64,000 nt of DNA from JAGOEF01 sp029564465 (GTDB lineage: Bacteria > Bacteroidota > Bacteroidia > Bacteroidales > ML635J-15): NCBI GenBank assembly GCA_029564465.1, contig JAKQPY010000225.1, positions 1 to 64,000 on the forward strand, read 5' to 3'. Position 1 is the stretch's first letter. The number at the start of each line of letters is the position of its first letter. The notes under the pieces are model-generated. The model did not search any database. It was not told the origin of the DNA and saw nothing but the letters and a program-made list of their open reading frames with translations. This document shows positions 46,293 to 55,524 of the stretch, piece by piece. The translations under genes were made by a program, and so were the position numbers.

Positions 46293-48818
46293 TTACTTGC
46301 GGGGTTCTGAGGAATCGTTGACCGATTGCATATCAGCCAGTGCTATTCTCAGCTCATTAAAGTTGAATTTGCCATTGCTTTCCATCATGATTTGAGTCAA
46401 ACTGCCCACATTTTTACCCTTGACGAATTCCTTAATTTCGGCAATGCGTCCGGCATCGAGTAAGTCTTCGGCCTGTAATTCTCCGGTGATAACGTAGTAA
46501 CTCAGATGTCCCCATATGGTAGATTCTGCAAACCCTCTTTCGGTAGCGATTTGCGGAATACTTTTGTTTTCGCGGAACAGCGCCAGACTTACCGATTTGG
46601 ATTCCGGCTTTTTTTCTTTTTTCTTTTTTGCCGGGATGTCGTCGGCAGGAGCATCGCGTTCAATGGCATTTTCGAGGCAATAATCATGTATCATTTCGAG
46701 AATGTCGCTGCCAAACTGCTGTAGTTTTACCTTGCCCAGTCCCTTTATTTTCGACAGCTCTCTTTGTGTTGCAGGTAGTTTATCGCAAATCAGTTTCATG
46801 GTATTGAATGGCATTACCATAAACGGCGACACCCGTAAATCGTCGGCAACCGAAGCGCGCCATGCGTTTAGCTGCGAATACAGTTTTTTGTGATTGATTG
46901 ATTTTACTGAGCTTTCGACAGGCAATTTTTTTAGTCCAAGCGTTTGCACAAAGCCGGCCTCAGCATCGGATACCGCCCTGAGGTAAGTCTGTATATCAAG
47001 CCCACCGGTTACCGCCCTGAGTGCTGCGGTTTTTAGCACCATAGCCAGCTCGAAGCGTCCGGCTGATTCTATGATTTCTTTTTTCACTTCCTTGTTATCG
47101 GAGTCGAAACCTATGCTACTCATCGGAATGGCAAACAGCAACGCCATCTTTTCGAGAAAATAGCTTGCGGCTTTCGAAATGCGTTCTTGCAATGCCGGAT
47201 TATCGCAGGGCAGCAGGTCGGGATTTTGTTTAATGATCGACCGCAACTGGATGTTAAATTTATCATTCACCTCATACATTTCCGAAACTGCATCTGCTTC
47301 GATACGCCCGAAAGCTGCTTCATCGGCATTGTGAATTTTGGAAGCATTGAGCTGATAGTGTTTTTTCAGCGACCTGAACTGACGTTGTAAATCGCCGAAA
47401 TCGAATATCGAAAAGACGACTTCCTGCTGAAATGCGGCTTTCGATTCGCGCAGGGAGTCTTCGCCGGGCTCGTTTTGCTGGGCTGTTTCGTTGAACTCGC
47501 GTATGTTGACATCGGTCTTTATAGCATGGCGTTGTATCTTCGAAATAAGAACCAGTCCTTCGAGAGTTCGGCAACGGCTGAGGGCAACATATACCTGCCC
47601 TGAGGCAAAAGCCTGATTCACATCGAGAACGGCTTTTTCGAATGTAAGTCCCTGACTTTTGTGCACCGTAATAGCCCAGGCAAGTTTCAATGGAATTTGC
47701 TTGAAACTGCCTATAATTTCTTCCTCAATTTCGCGCGTTTCTTCGTTGAGGTGAAGCTTCACATTGCTCCATTCTTCGGGAGTCACTCTGATTTCTTCTT
47801 CGTCACCCGGGCATTCAACCACAACCGAGTCTTCGTCGAGACGGGTTAGGCGGCCAATTTTACCATTATAATACCTTTTTTCGGGTGAAGAATCATTTTT
47901 TACAAACATTACCTGTGCCCCGGGTTTAAGCTCCAGCACCTCGTCGGTGGGAAACATATAGGATTGAAAGTCGCCCGTTATATTAGCCTTGTACCTGCGT
48001 GAACGCGATTTCAGTGCGGCCATTTTTTTGTCGTTAATCAGCGCTGCGCCGGCATTGTGGGTTGTGAGGGTAATATAGCCTTCCGACTCATCGGGGTCGA
48101 AGTTTGCAATATACCTCGAATTTAACAAATCAAAAGAGGCCTGAGACATCGAATTGTTTCTGATTTCACCCAGCAGTTCAATGAATTTTTGGTCTTCCTG
48201 GCGATAGATTTGCTTCAGCTCGATGGTAGTAAACCCGGCTTTGCCCAGGGCGTGGCTGTTGAAAAAGTATGCGTTGGAATAATATTCCGACAGCAGCCTC
48301 CACTCATCTTCTTTTACGACGGGAGCCAACTGGTTTAAATCGCCAATCATCAGCAGTTGCAGTCCTCCGAATGGTCTCTGATTATAACGGTAACGCCTCA
48401 GCATGCTGTCGATGGCATCGAGCAGGTCGGCACGCACCATACTGATTTCGTCAATTACCAGCAAATCGAGGCTGCGGATGAGTTTAATTTTATTACGGGT
48501 CATTTTATGCACAAAACCTTCCTGCGACTCACCGGTATTGTTTTTAGGGCGGGAGGCCGGTTGATGTTCTGGTATAAACGGCGTAAAAGGCAACTGAAAA
48601 AACGAATGAATGGTTACGCCTCCGGCATTTATAGCCGCCACCCCGGTGGGTGCCAGCACAGCCATCCGCTTCGGACAGCTTTCCCGGAGATTACGCAGGA
48701 ATGTGGTTTTTCCGGTGCCGGCTTTTCCGGTCAGGAAAATATTTTGGTGGGTATATTGCACAAACTCGTTGGCCAACAATAGTTGGGGATTGGTTTCGTG
48801 TATGTTGGTTGTGCCCAC
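46293..48818 (-). CDS. Pif1-like superfamily 1 DNA helicase with C-terminal HRDC and HTH domains
   Basis: 841 residues from a GTG at 48818. Walker A (GKAGTGKTTF) is at 31-40, the DEAD-type motif (LLVIDEISMV) near 117, and SF1 motifs V-VI (HKSQGLTFEKAVLD and ALSRCR) near 395-425; HRDC-like (RELSKIKGLGKVKLQQFG) near 690 and an HTH_40-type end (FRENKSIPQIATERGFAESTIWGHL) near 755. The layout is that of the Bacteroidota AAA/Pif1 helicase family with an HRDC-like extension. It unwinds DNA, perhaps at G-quadruplexes or forks. It stands alone between rbfA and the fibre cluster. Confidence 0.88.
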   Translation of the reverse strand: MGTTNIHETNPQLLLANEFVQYTHQNIFLTGKAGTGKTTFLRNLRESCPKRMAVLAPTGVAAINAGGVTIHSFFQLPFTPFIPEHQPASRPKNNTGESQEGFVHKMTRNKIKLIRSLDLLVIDEISMVRADLLDAIDSMLRRYRYNQRPFGGLQLLMIGDLNQLAPVVKEDEWRLLSEYYSNAYFFNSHALGKAGFTTIELKQIYRQEDQKFIELLGEIRNNSMSQASFDLLNSRYIANFDPDESEGYITLTTHNAGAALINDKKMAALKSRSRRYKANITGDFQSYMFPTDEVLELKPGAQVMFVKNDSSPEKRYYNGKIGRLTRLDEDSVVVECPGDEEEIRVTPEEWSNVKLHLNEETREIEEEIIGSFKQIPLKLAWAITVHKSQGLTFEKAVLDVNQAFASGQVYVALSRCRTLEGLVLISKIQRHAIKTDVNIREFNETAQQNEPGEDSLRESKAAFQQEVVFSIFDFGDLQRQFRSLKKHYQLNASKIHNADEAAFGRIEADAVSEMYEVNDKFNIQLRSIIKQNPDLLPCDNPALQERISKAASYFLEKMALLFAIPMSSIGFDSDNKEVKKEIIESAGRFELAMVLKTAALRAVTGGLDIQTYLRAVSDAEAGFVQTLGLKKLPVESSVKSINHKKLYSQLNAWRASVADDLRVSPFMVMPFNTMKLICDKLPATQRELSKIKGLGKVKLQQFGSDILEMIHDYCLENAIERDAPADDIPAKKKKEKKPESKSVSLALFRENKSIPQIATERGFAESTIWGHLSYYVITGELQAEDLLDAGRIAEIKEFVKGKNVGSLTQIMMESNGKFNFNELRIALADMQSVNDSSEPRK

Positions 48819-48899
48819 TTAAAGCAGCGTTTTAATTAGTAAGGCTAAAAATACAATTAAATATTTACTATTAAAATGTCTCAGGTAGAAACAATGAAT

Positions 48900-51800
48900 T
48901 TAGGGATAATAGGTTTCAACAATAACAGAAACATATCCGCTACTATATGACGAATGCAAGTGAGGTCTGATTCTATAAGTGGGCGCTGAAGAATTATCTT
49001 CTCTGTTTATTATTACTTCAAGCCCACCACTATAATTAACGCCCCAGTCGGAACTCATAGTATATTGAGTTCCCACAGTACTACAATTCACCCTACCTCC
49101 TCCCGATTCTTGGGAATAATCCCACCACCCGGTATAACCCGATTTTGGGGCCAATCTGATGTAATAGTAATCGCCCGAACGATAGGCATACAATGTTACT
49201 GCATAATCATCATATATTTGATAACTGCCGTCCGCACTCATAACAAGCTTAGAATAACGTTCCACTTTTTTTGCGGTACCGGCGCCCAAACCTGAGGTGT
49301 TGCTGTAAATGAGCATACCTCCTGTTTCGGCATTGGTATTGGTGCTACCCGATATACGTGCGCTTCCGGCATTTATGTGGAGTTTGCTTGAAGGGGTAGA
49401 GGTTCCAATACCCACGTCACCATCCGATTCAACCACAAGACTACCCGATCTTACATTAAATTCTTGCTTAGGTATTAAAATACTTGAACTGGCTGCTCCG
49501 GGATCGGATGCCGTTGTCCCTGCATGTGTCCATGTCCCTCCAGAACACGAAATTTCGTAAAAAGAGCTTACCCCGGTATATGCTCCAAAATACATATAAA
49601 CATCGAAAGATGTAGCCGCTGTTCCTGCATTATTAGCAACAAACTTTATAAGTCCGGTGGTTGCAAATTGCCCGTTCTCACCTATAACATAGTATGTTGC
49701 ATCGCCAGCAAAACCATTGGCATCAACGCTACTTCCATTGCTGGTTTTGAAGCGTATATACACTTCGTAATTTTGAGAAGTGGTAGCGTTATAACCAGTA
49801 TTTGATACAACACGTATGTAAGCGCTTCGGCCTTGTTGTGCCATTGCTAATGTTCCTAGTTTAACCCACTGGGCTGATCCTCCCGTATTTGGCAACGTGT
49901 AGCACACGCCATTGCCGGACCAGCTTAAGGTACCTGTTCCATTATTATATAAAACTCCTTGTGCATTGGCATCGGGCCATGTCATAGATTGCCCGCGAAT
50001 GGATGCAATATTCCCATTTGAAGCAACCTGAAATTGAGAGGAGCTTCCTACTGAGAAAGTATTAGCAGGCGAAGAAGTTCCAATCCCCAATCGTATGTTG
50101 GTGTTGTCCCAGTATAAACTTGCACTTGAACTTAAACTATAGGTGCCATTCCAAAAGGCAACACGTGTTGCTGTTCCGGATCCGGTAACATTATCAGAAG
50201 GTAATACTGCTCCTACTTGATCGTCAACATATTTTTTTGAAGCTGCATGAGCATCGGCAGTTGGAGTTACGGGAATTGTTACCTGATCGGAAAAATGTCC
50301 GGTGCCGCTTACGTCTAATTTATATGTCGGTGAAGTAACGCCAATACCCACATTACCATTTTCCTGAACAGTCATTTTCACATTGGTTGAAGAAGGGTCT
50401 CCCAACCCAATACCCAGTTTATTAGCACCGAATGTCCATGCTGAATTGGAGGCAACAAAAAACACATTGGCACCTGATGCTTCAATATTTCTTAAGCGAA
50501 AAACTGCATCGTAAGTACCACTGCCTTCTACGTGAAGTTTGGCATTGGTTGGTGTGGCTGTTCCTATTCCCACATATGCTGAATTATTGTTATAAATATT
50601 ATTTCCCGACGCAGTCCAAACACTGTTGAGGGTGCTTCCATCCCAACTTAGTCCGGTGCCGTTGATAAACAGAGAAGATGCAGGAGAAACGCTGAGATAA
50701 CCTTCGTTGTTAACACTGAGAAAACCGTTTGTGTAGTTTTGGAATCGCACTGTCCCTGTGGTGTGAAGCTGGGCAGTCATGCTTGTTGTTCCTAACCCGA
50801 GGTTCGATTCAATATAGGTGTTACCGGAAAAGTACCCCGCCCAGTTTTCGGAACCACCATAGGCAATGCCGTGTATACCGTAATTAATACCAGGGCCAGA
50901 GGCATGACCAACCACTGCATGTTTTCGTTCCGCATTAAAATTGTCAAAATTTCCAAAGACACCAATTCTCGTACCCGTTCCTTCGAGGAAGCTGGTACCA
51001 ACTACTCCGTAACGAGCACCAATACCAACCACACCCATCCCTTTTCCTGCTACGTTATCGCACATACCGACCAATCCCATATCTTCATCGGCAACACTTC
51101 CGTTGTAAAAAAAGCCGGATGCGCCTAAATTTTCTCCATCTCCTTCAGTGGTATCTGCAACTGTAAATCGATAATCGGGAGTGGTGATTCCAATCCCCAC
51201 ATTACCATTTTCCTGAACAGTCATTTTCACATTGGTTGAAGAAGGATCTCCCAACCCAATACCCAGTTTATTAGCACCGAATGTCCATGCTGAATTGGAG
51301 GCAACAAAAAACACATTGGCACCTGATGCTTCAATATTTCTTAAGCGAAACACTGCATCGTAAGTACCACTGCCTTCTACGTGAAGTTTGGCATTGGTTG
51401 GTGTGGCTGTTCCTATTCCCACATATCCTGAATTATTGTTATAAATATTATTTCCCGACGCAGTCCAAACACTGTTGAGGGTGCTTCCACTCCAACTCAA
51501 TCCTGTACCTGCATTAAACAAAGAGGAAGCTGTGCTTACTCCAAGATTTCCTAAATTATCAACATATAGAAAGCCATTCATGTAATTCGAAAAACGAACC
51601 GTGCCATTAGTGTGCAGTTGTGCTGTCGGACTAATGACTCCCAGACCTAGGTTTGTTTGGATATAGGTGTCACCAGCAAAATAACCGGCCCAGTTTTCGG
51701 AACCACCACTCGCTGTACCATAAACTCCGTAGTTAGTACCTAAGCCCTCGGCACTACCTCTTACGCCAATCTTTGAATCGGCATTTGCGTTGGCATATCC

Positions 51801-52448
51801 CAAAACTCCAATTCTATCACCACTGCCTTCTATTAGTGAGCTACCCATAACACCAACCCATCCACCATCACCGGATACTCCAATACCGTTTGCGGCAACA
51901 CTGTTAGACGTTCCTACTATTCCTGTTGCATCGTAGGCAGTGGTGTTTTGATTAACAAAAATACCGACATAGTTTTCATGATTACCCAATACTGATAGTG
52001 GAGCAGTGGGGGTATTAATTCCTATTCCAAGATATCCATTTACATTATCCCAAAACAAATTACTATTTGAGCTTAATGTATTACTGTTGTTCCAAAAAGC
52101 TACTTCGGTGGCATTTCCGGAGCCTTGCACAAAATTAAGGTCGTTTGTTACTGTTAATCGAACCCATTCGCTACCCGTCCAGAAATAGTATCCTTTACCA
52201 GTTGTGATATTTGTATTGTAAACTAATAAACTCTCTACAGGAGAATCAATGGGAGTAGAGTTTGAAAGGTTAGAAATGGATATTCTGGGAATTAGAAGTC
52301 CTGTATTATCCGAACTAATGTCGAGCATAGCTGAGCTATGTGCAGATGCATTTGTTTTGTTTATAGCAACACCTTGCGAATGTATATAATTGCTGCATAA
52401 AGCAAAAATGACTATTATCACTAATCTAAAAGTATTGGTTGTTTTCAT
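48900..52448 (-). CDS. Giant secreted tail-fibre-like repeat protein A
   Basis: 1182 residues with signal peptide MKTTNTFRLVIIVIFALCSNYIHSQ. The N-terminal module (GVAINKTNASAHSSAMLDIS, LLIPRISI, GYYFWTGSEWVRL) is shared in kind with the proteins at 52525 and 57190. The shaft carries many VGIGTATPT and LGIGLGDPS units and two long modules 283 residues apart that share 98 almost identical codons. The middle C-terminal part (KLGTLAMAQQGRSAYIRVV) resembles beta-domains of phage tail fibres, and the end is a beta-rich domain of unknown type. No T9SS sorting domain and no S74 chaperone (DRRLKENI) were found. Its route to the surface and binding target are unknown. Confidence 0.75.
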   Translation of the reverse strand: MKTTNTFRLVIIVIFALCSNYIHSQGVAINKTNASAHSSAMLDISSDNTGLLIPRISISNLSNSTPIDSPVESLLVYNTNITTGKGYYFWTGSEWVRLTVTNDLNFVQGSGNATEVAFWNNSNTLSSNSNLFWDNVNGYLGIGINTPTAPLSVLGNHENYVGIFVNQNTTAYDATGIVGTSNSVAANGIGVSGDGGWVGVMGSSLIEGSGDRIGVLGYANANADSKIGVRGSAEGLGTNYGVYGTASGGSENWAGYFAGDTYIQTNLGLGVISPTAQLHTNGTVRFSNYMNGFLYVDNLGNLGVSTASSLFNAGTGLSWSGSTLNSVWTASGNNIYNNNSGYVGIGTATPTNAKLHVEGSGTYDAVFRLRNIEASGANVFFVASNSAWTFGANKLGIGLGDPSSTNVKMTVQENGNVGIGITTPDYRFTVADTTEGDGENLGASGFFYNGSVADEDMGLVGMCDNVAGKGMGVVGIGARYGVVGTSFLEGTGTRIGVFGNFDNFNAERKHAVVGHASGPGINYGIHGIAYGGSENWAGYFSGNTYIESNLGLGTTSMTAQLHTTGTVRFQNYTNGFLSVNNEGYLSVSPASSLFINGTGLSWDGSTLNSVWTASGNNIYNNNSAYVGIGTATPTNAKLHVEGSGTYDAVFRLRNIEASGANVFFVASNSAWTFGANKLGIGLGDPSSTNVKMTVQENGNVGIGVTSPTYKLDVSGTGHFSDQVTIPVTPTADAHAASKKYVDDQVGAVLPSDNVTGSGTATRVAFWNGTYSLSSSASLYWDNTNIRLGIGTSSPANTFSVGSSSQFQVASNGNIASIRGQSMTWPDANAQGVLYNNGTGTLSWSGNGVCYTLPNTGGSAQWVKLGTLAMAQQGRSAYIRVVSNTGYNATTSQNYEVYIRFKTSNGSSVDANGFAGDATYYVIGENGQFATTGLIKFVANNAGTAATSFDVYMYFGAYTGVSSFYEISCSGGTWTHAGTTASDPGAASSSILIPKQEFNVRSGSLVVESDGDVGIGTSTPSSKLHINAGSARISGSTNTNAETGGMLIYSNTSGLGAGTAKKVERYSKLVMSADGSYQIYDDYAVTLYAYRSGDYYYIRLAPKSGYTGWWDYSQESGGGRVNCSTVGTQYTMSSDWGVNYSGGLEVIINREDNSSAPTYRIRPHLHSSYSSGYVSVIVETYYP
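50347..50640. repeat. 294-bp near-identical repeat, copy 1 (inside fibre A)
   Basis: Matches 51196-51489 with three mismatches that I count, at an offset of 849 bp (283 codons, in frame). Encodes the segment with TATPTNAKLHVEGSG and GANVFFVASNSAWTFGANK. Confidence 0.9.
51196..51489. repeat. 294-bp near-identical repeat, copy 2 (inside fibre A)
   Basis: Second copy of the in-frame repeat; flanking DNA on both sides diverges although the surrounding protein modules remain similar. Confidence 0.9.
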
Positions 52449-52471
52449 AATTGAATATTAATTTATTGTAG

Positions 52472-52503
52472 CAAATATATTGAAAAAATCAATATAATGC
52501 AAA
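52472..52503 (-). promoter_or_regulatory. Putative promoter for fibre A with full -33 and -7 elements
   Basis: On the minus strand TTTG (52500-52503) and TATATTTG (52472-52479) are 20 bp apart, a complete match to the Bacteroidota consensus, 23 bp before the fibre A ATG. Confidence 0.7.
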
Positions 52504-52524
52504 TCAAATGTTTAGATTTTACTA

Positions 52525-55482
52525 TTAATCAATACGAATAGCGGTAATGCTTGCATTTTTTATGTATGCAGTATAACCACCATATGAATAATATTGCAAT
52601 GCTATTGTATTTGTTGCTGATAGGGTAATGACTTTGGTTAAAGTATAAGGGGCATATTCTCCAGGATAATTGTAGTTCCAACCTTCTCCCAATGATGTTG
52701 ATGTTGTAGAATTGTAAAATCTATAAGCAGTGCCATCGTCGTAATAATTATGAGTTAATTCACAACTAAACGTCACAAAATAAGTTCCGGCAGGCAAACT
52801 TAAGCTTGCTTTAGTTTGATAGCTTGAAGATGTTGTTGTGCTTACAGCTTCACTTTGATTGTAATAGGTGCAGCCTTTTAGCCCACCTCCTGTAATGTTA
52901 ACATCACCTTCAACATGTAGTTTTTCGGTTGGAGCTGTTGTGCCAATACCTACATTGCCGCCACTCGGGTTTAAGGAAAGATTAGACTGAGCCGTTCCAA
53001 TATCGGTAGAACGAATATATCCACAACGTGTTTCGGTATCGGCTCCCATATACAATGCGTGGTCACTGTCACGTATCATAATTGCATGAGTCCCCCACTC
53101 ATTTGCATTTGCATCACCTTCATGCTGGATTTGAAGTTTACCATATGCAGGGCTGGCAGTAGCAATACCTACATTCCCATTACTGTTTAGCACCGTAACA
53201 CGGGTATTTCCCGATGTTTGCAATTGCAAATCTTCGTTGTAGGAACCAATCAAACCTTCGTCAACAGTAATGCCTTTATTGAAATAGTATCGTGGTCTGT
53301 CGGTAGAGAAGTGAGACCAGTCAGCGTTTTGAGGACCAAAATCGGTGTAGCCGTAATTGGTTTGCAGTCGTATGGAATTGCTGCCGCCTTCGGCAATTCG
53401 GGTGTTAACATCGTTAATATCGAGGTAACCGGCTTCTCCGTGACCAATTTTTACCTTACCGGCAACATAGAGGTTATAGGTTTGCCCGGTTCGGGGCAAA
53501 TACAATCCATATGAAGCAAATTCTGCTACACCGTCGATGTTTTCGGAGCGGAATTTCACACGGTTGCTGTTTGAATACATTTCGGTTTGAGCATTATCGC
53601 CAACGCGTATTCTGCCGGCAATACTTAAATTTCCGCCACCACTAATACTGGCCACATTCGTAAGGTTGCGCCTAAACACCCACCCTCGGGCTGTATTGTC
53701 GTTCATAGTAAAATAGGTAGCCCAGTCGGAAGTTACATAACCATGTGTGCCAAATGTGCCTGTGCCTGCAAACATAATACCGTAGGTAGGAGCTCCCGCA
53801 GTGGGTCCATTGTAGAGAGAAATTCCATATCCGGTAGAGTTTGAAGTGTTTTGTATTCCAAATGTTTGCGAACGCAAATCGGTGGTAAAACGTCCGTTTC
53901 CGGTAACATCGAGCTTATAAGATGCAGCCGTATTGCCTATCCCAACATTACCACCTCCATAGGCCATGTATATACTATTGGCCTCATAATACTGCAGATA
54001 CAAATCACCGGGATTGGCATCTCCGTCATTTTTACCGCGGATATGTCGTGCCGAAAGGCTTCCGTTGCTTGTTCCACCTACATTCAAATAGGTTGTTGAA
54101 GCACTGCTCCCCTGTATTGTAAAAAGATGAGAAGGGGCAGAGGTGCCAATACCAACAGCAGTTCCATTATCGTATATTTGAGAATTGCCAAGGGTATTTC
54201 CATTGGGAGTCCATTTCGACACATAATTGGTTGTTCCGCTACCGCTTACCAAGCCGGAGCCTGCTGCTGAAGCTGCCGAAAGATTCCCGCTGGCATCGGC
54301 ATAAACAATTCTGGAACCTGTTCCTGCCAGAGTTTGAAAACGCACCCCACCGGTTGTATGAAGTTGTGTTGACGGCGCAGTGGTTCCAATGCCCACATAT
54401 CCCGAAGGGTCAATCCTCATGCGTTCGGTTCCATTGTTGCTGGTAAAAGTCATATATCCACCGGTAGTGCTACTTCCCCTGTAAAACTCGATAGAACTGT
54501 TTAACTGACCGTAGAATGTGTTTTCGATAGAAAACATTTTACCGCCGTAGCTGGTATTTTGAGTTTCCCAAGCCCTAACACCCAGAAAAGTGCCTGAGCC
54601 TGTACTGTTCCCTTCCGATTGGCGGGCAAACACAGTGCGCAGAGCACCTCCTGCGGTTGTACCGCCATTATCGATATTGGCTGCCGGACTGGTGGTTCCA
54701 ATACCTAAATTTGTGCTAATATATGTGTTCCCCATAAAATATCCGGCCCAGTTTTCAGAACCACCATAGGCAATGCCATAGATTCCATAGTTGATACCCG
54801 GTCCTGAGGCGTGGCCGGTAACCGCATATTTTTGGTCGGCATCTAAATCTTCGAGTTGCCCAAAAACACCCACGCGCCAACCTGATCCTTCCTGAAAACT
54901 TCTGCCGATTACACCACATCGCCCACCCAATCCAGCGACACCGACACCTTGATCTGGCTGATTATCGCATATACCCGTAACTCCGATGCCCCATTCGTCA
55001 ATGCTTTTGTTGATGAAAACGCCGGTGGCTTCAAAAAGGACTGCTGGAACACCAGTGCTGTCAACTACTGTAAATCGATAGTCTGGGCTTGTGGTTCCAA
55101 TCCCCACGTTGGTGCCGTTATCAAAAATCAGAGAGTTCCCCAGTGAATTTGCTCCCGTAAATTTCGAAACATAATTCTGTGTCCCCGTTACGTCAAGCCC
55201 GGTACTAATCTTGGTCCACACTGTTCCGTTATAAAAGTAGAAACCGGGTTGATTATCGGTTTGATAAATCAATAATCCGGAGGCAGGAGAGGCCAGATTT
55301 CCCCGTTGGGCTAATGTCATACGAGGTATTAATATACCACCCGATGTTGACTGCACATCAAGCATTGCCGAAGAATCGGCAGGATTTCCGCTTGTATTAA
55401 TGGCTACGCCCTGCGAAAACAGGGGTGTGGAAATGAGCCCAACGAATATAAGGCTGATGGCTAACAGTAGAATATTTTTCAT
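52525..55482 (-). CDS. Giant secreted tail-fibre-like repeat protein B
   Basis: 985 residues with signal peptide MKNILLLAISLIFVGLISTPLFSQ. The N-terminal module (GVAINTSGNPADSSAMLD, GILIPRMTLAQRGNL, PGFYFYNGTVWTKI) is very close to that of the protein at 57190. The shaft has repeated VGIGTTSP and VGIGTTAPS units and one module (GSGWRVGVFGQLEDLDAD, YGGSENWAGYF) shared with fibre A. The last 120 residues (LSLPAGTYFVTFSCEL through NTIALQYYSYGG) look like a C1q/TNF-type jelly-roll receptor-binding head. No T9SS domain or S74 peptidase was found. It lies 42 bp after a T9SS cargo gene and 76 bp before fibre A, all on one strand. Confidence 0.75.
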   Translation of the reverse strand: MKNILLLAISLIFVGLISTPLFSQGVAINTSGNPADSSAMLDVQSTSGGILIPRMTLAQRGNLASPASGLLIYQTDNQPGFYFYNGTVWTKISTGLDVTGTQNYVSKFTGANSLGNSLIFDNGTNVGIGTTSPDYRFTVVDSTGVPAVLFEATGVFINKSIDEWGIGVTGICDNQPDQGVGVAGLGGRCGVIGRSFQEGSGWRVGVFGQLEDLDADQKYAVTGHASGPGINYGIYGIAYGGSENWAGYFMGNTYISTNLGIGTTSPAANIDNGGTTAGGALRTVFARQSEGNSTGSGTFLGVRAWETQNTSYGGKMFSIENTFYGQLNSSIEFYRGSSTTGGYMTFTSNNGTERMRIDPSGYVGIGTTAPSTQLHTTGGVRFQTLAGTGSRIVYADASGNLSAASAAGSGLVSGSGTTNYVSKWTPNGNTLGNSQIYDNGTAVGIGTSAPSHLFTIQGSSASTTYLNVGGTSNGSLSARHIRGKNDGDANPGDLYLQYYEANSIYMAYGGGNVGIGNTAASYKLDVTGNGRFTTDLRSQTFGIQNTSNSTGYGISLYNGPTAGAPTYGIMFAGTGTFGTHGYVTSDWATYFTMNDNTARGWVFRRNLTNVASISGGGNLSIAGRIRVGDNAQTEMYSNSNRVKFRSENIDGVAEFASYGLYLPRTGQTYNLYVAGKVKIGHGEAGYLDINDVNTRIAEGGSNSIRLQTNYGYTDFGPQNADWSHFSTDRPRYYFNKGITVDEGLIGSYNEDLQLQTSGNTRVTVLNSNGNVGIATASPAYGKLQIQHEGDANANEWGTHAIMIRDSDHALYMGADTETRCGYIRSTDIGTAQSNLSLNPSGGNVGIGTTAPTEKLHVEGDVNITGGGLKGCTYYNQSEAVSTTTSSSYQTKASLSLPAGTYFVTFSCELTHNYYDDGTAYRFYNSTTSTSLGEGWNYNYPGEYAPYTLTKVITLSATNTIALQYYSYGGYTAYIKNASITAIRID

Positions 55483-55524
55483 ATTCAGGCTTATTTAAAG
55501 ATTAAAACCGAACTATATTGATCG

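Noticed and set aside
50432..51478. Two near-identical 65-aa plus-strand frames
   Set aside because: They are antisense shadows of the duplicated 294-bp block of fibre A, not genes.
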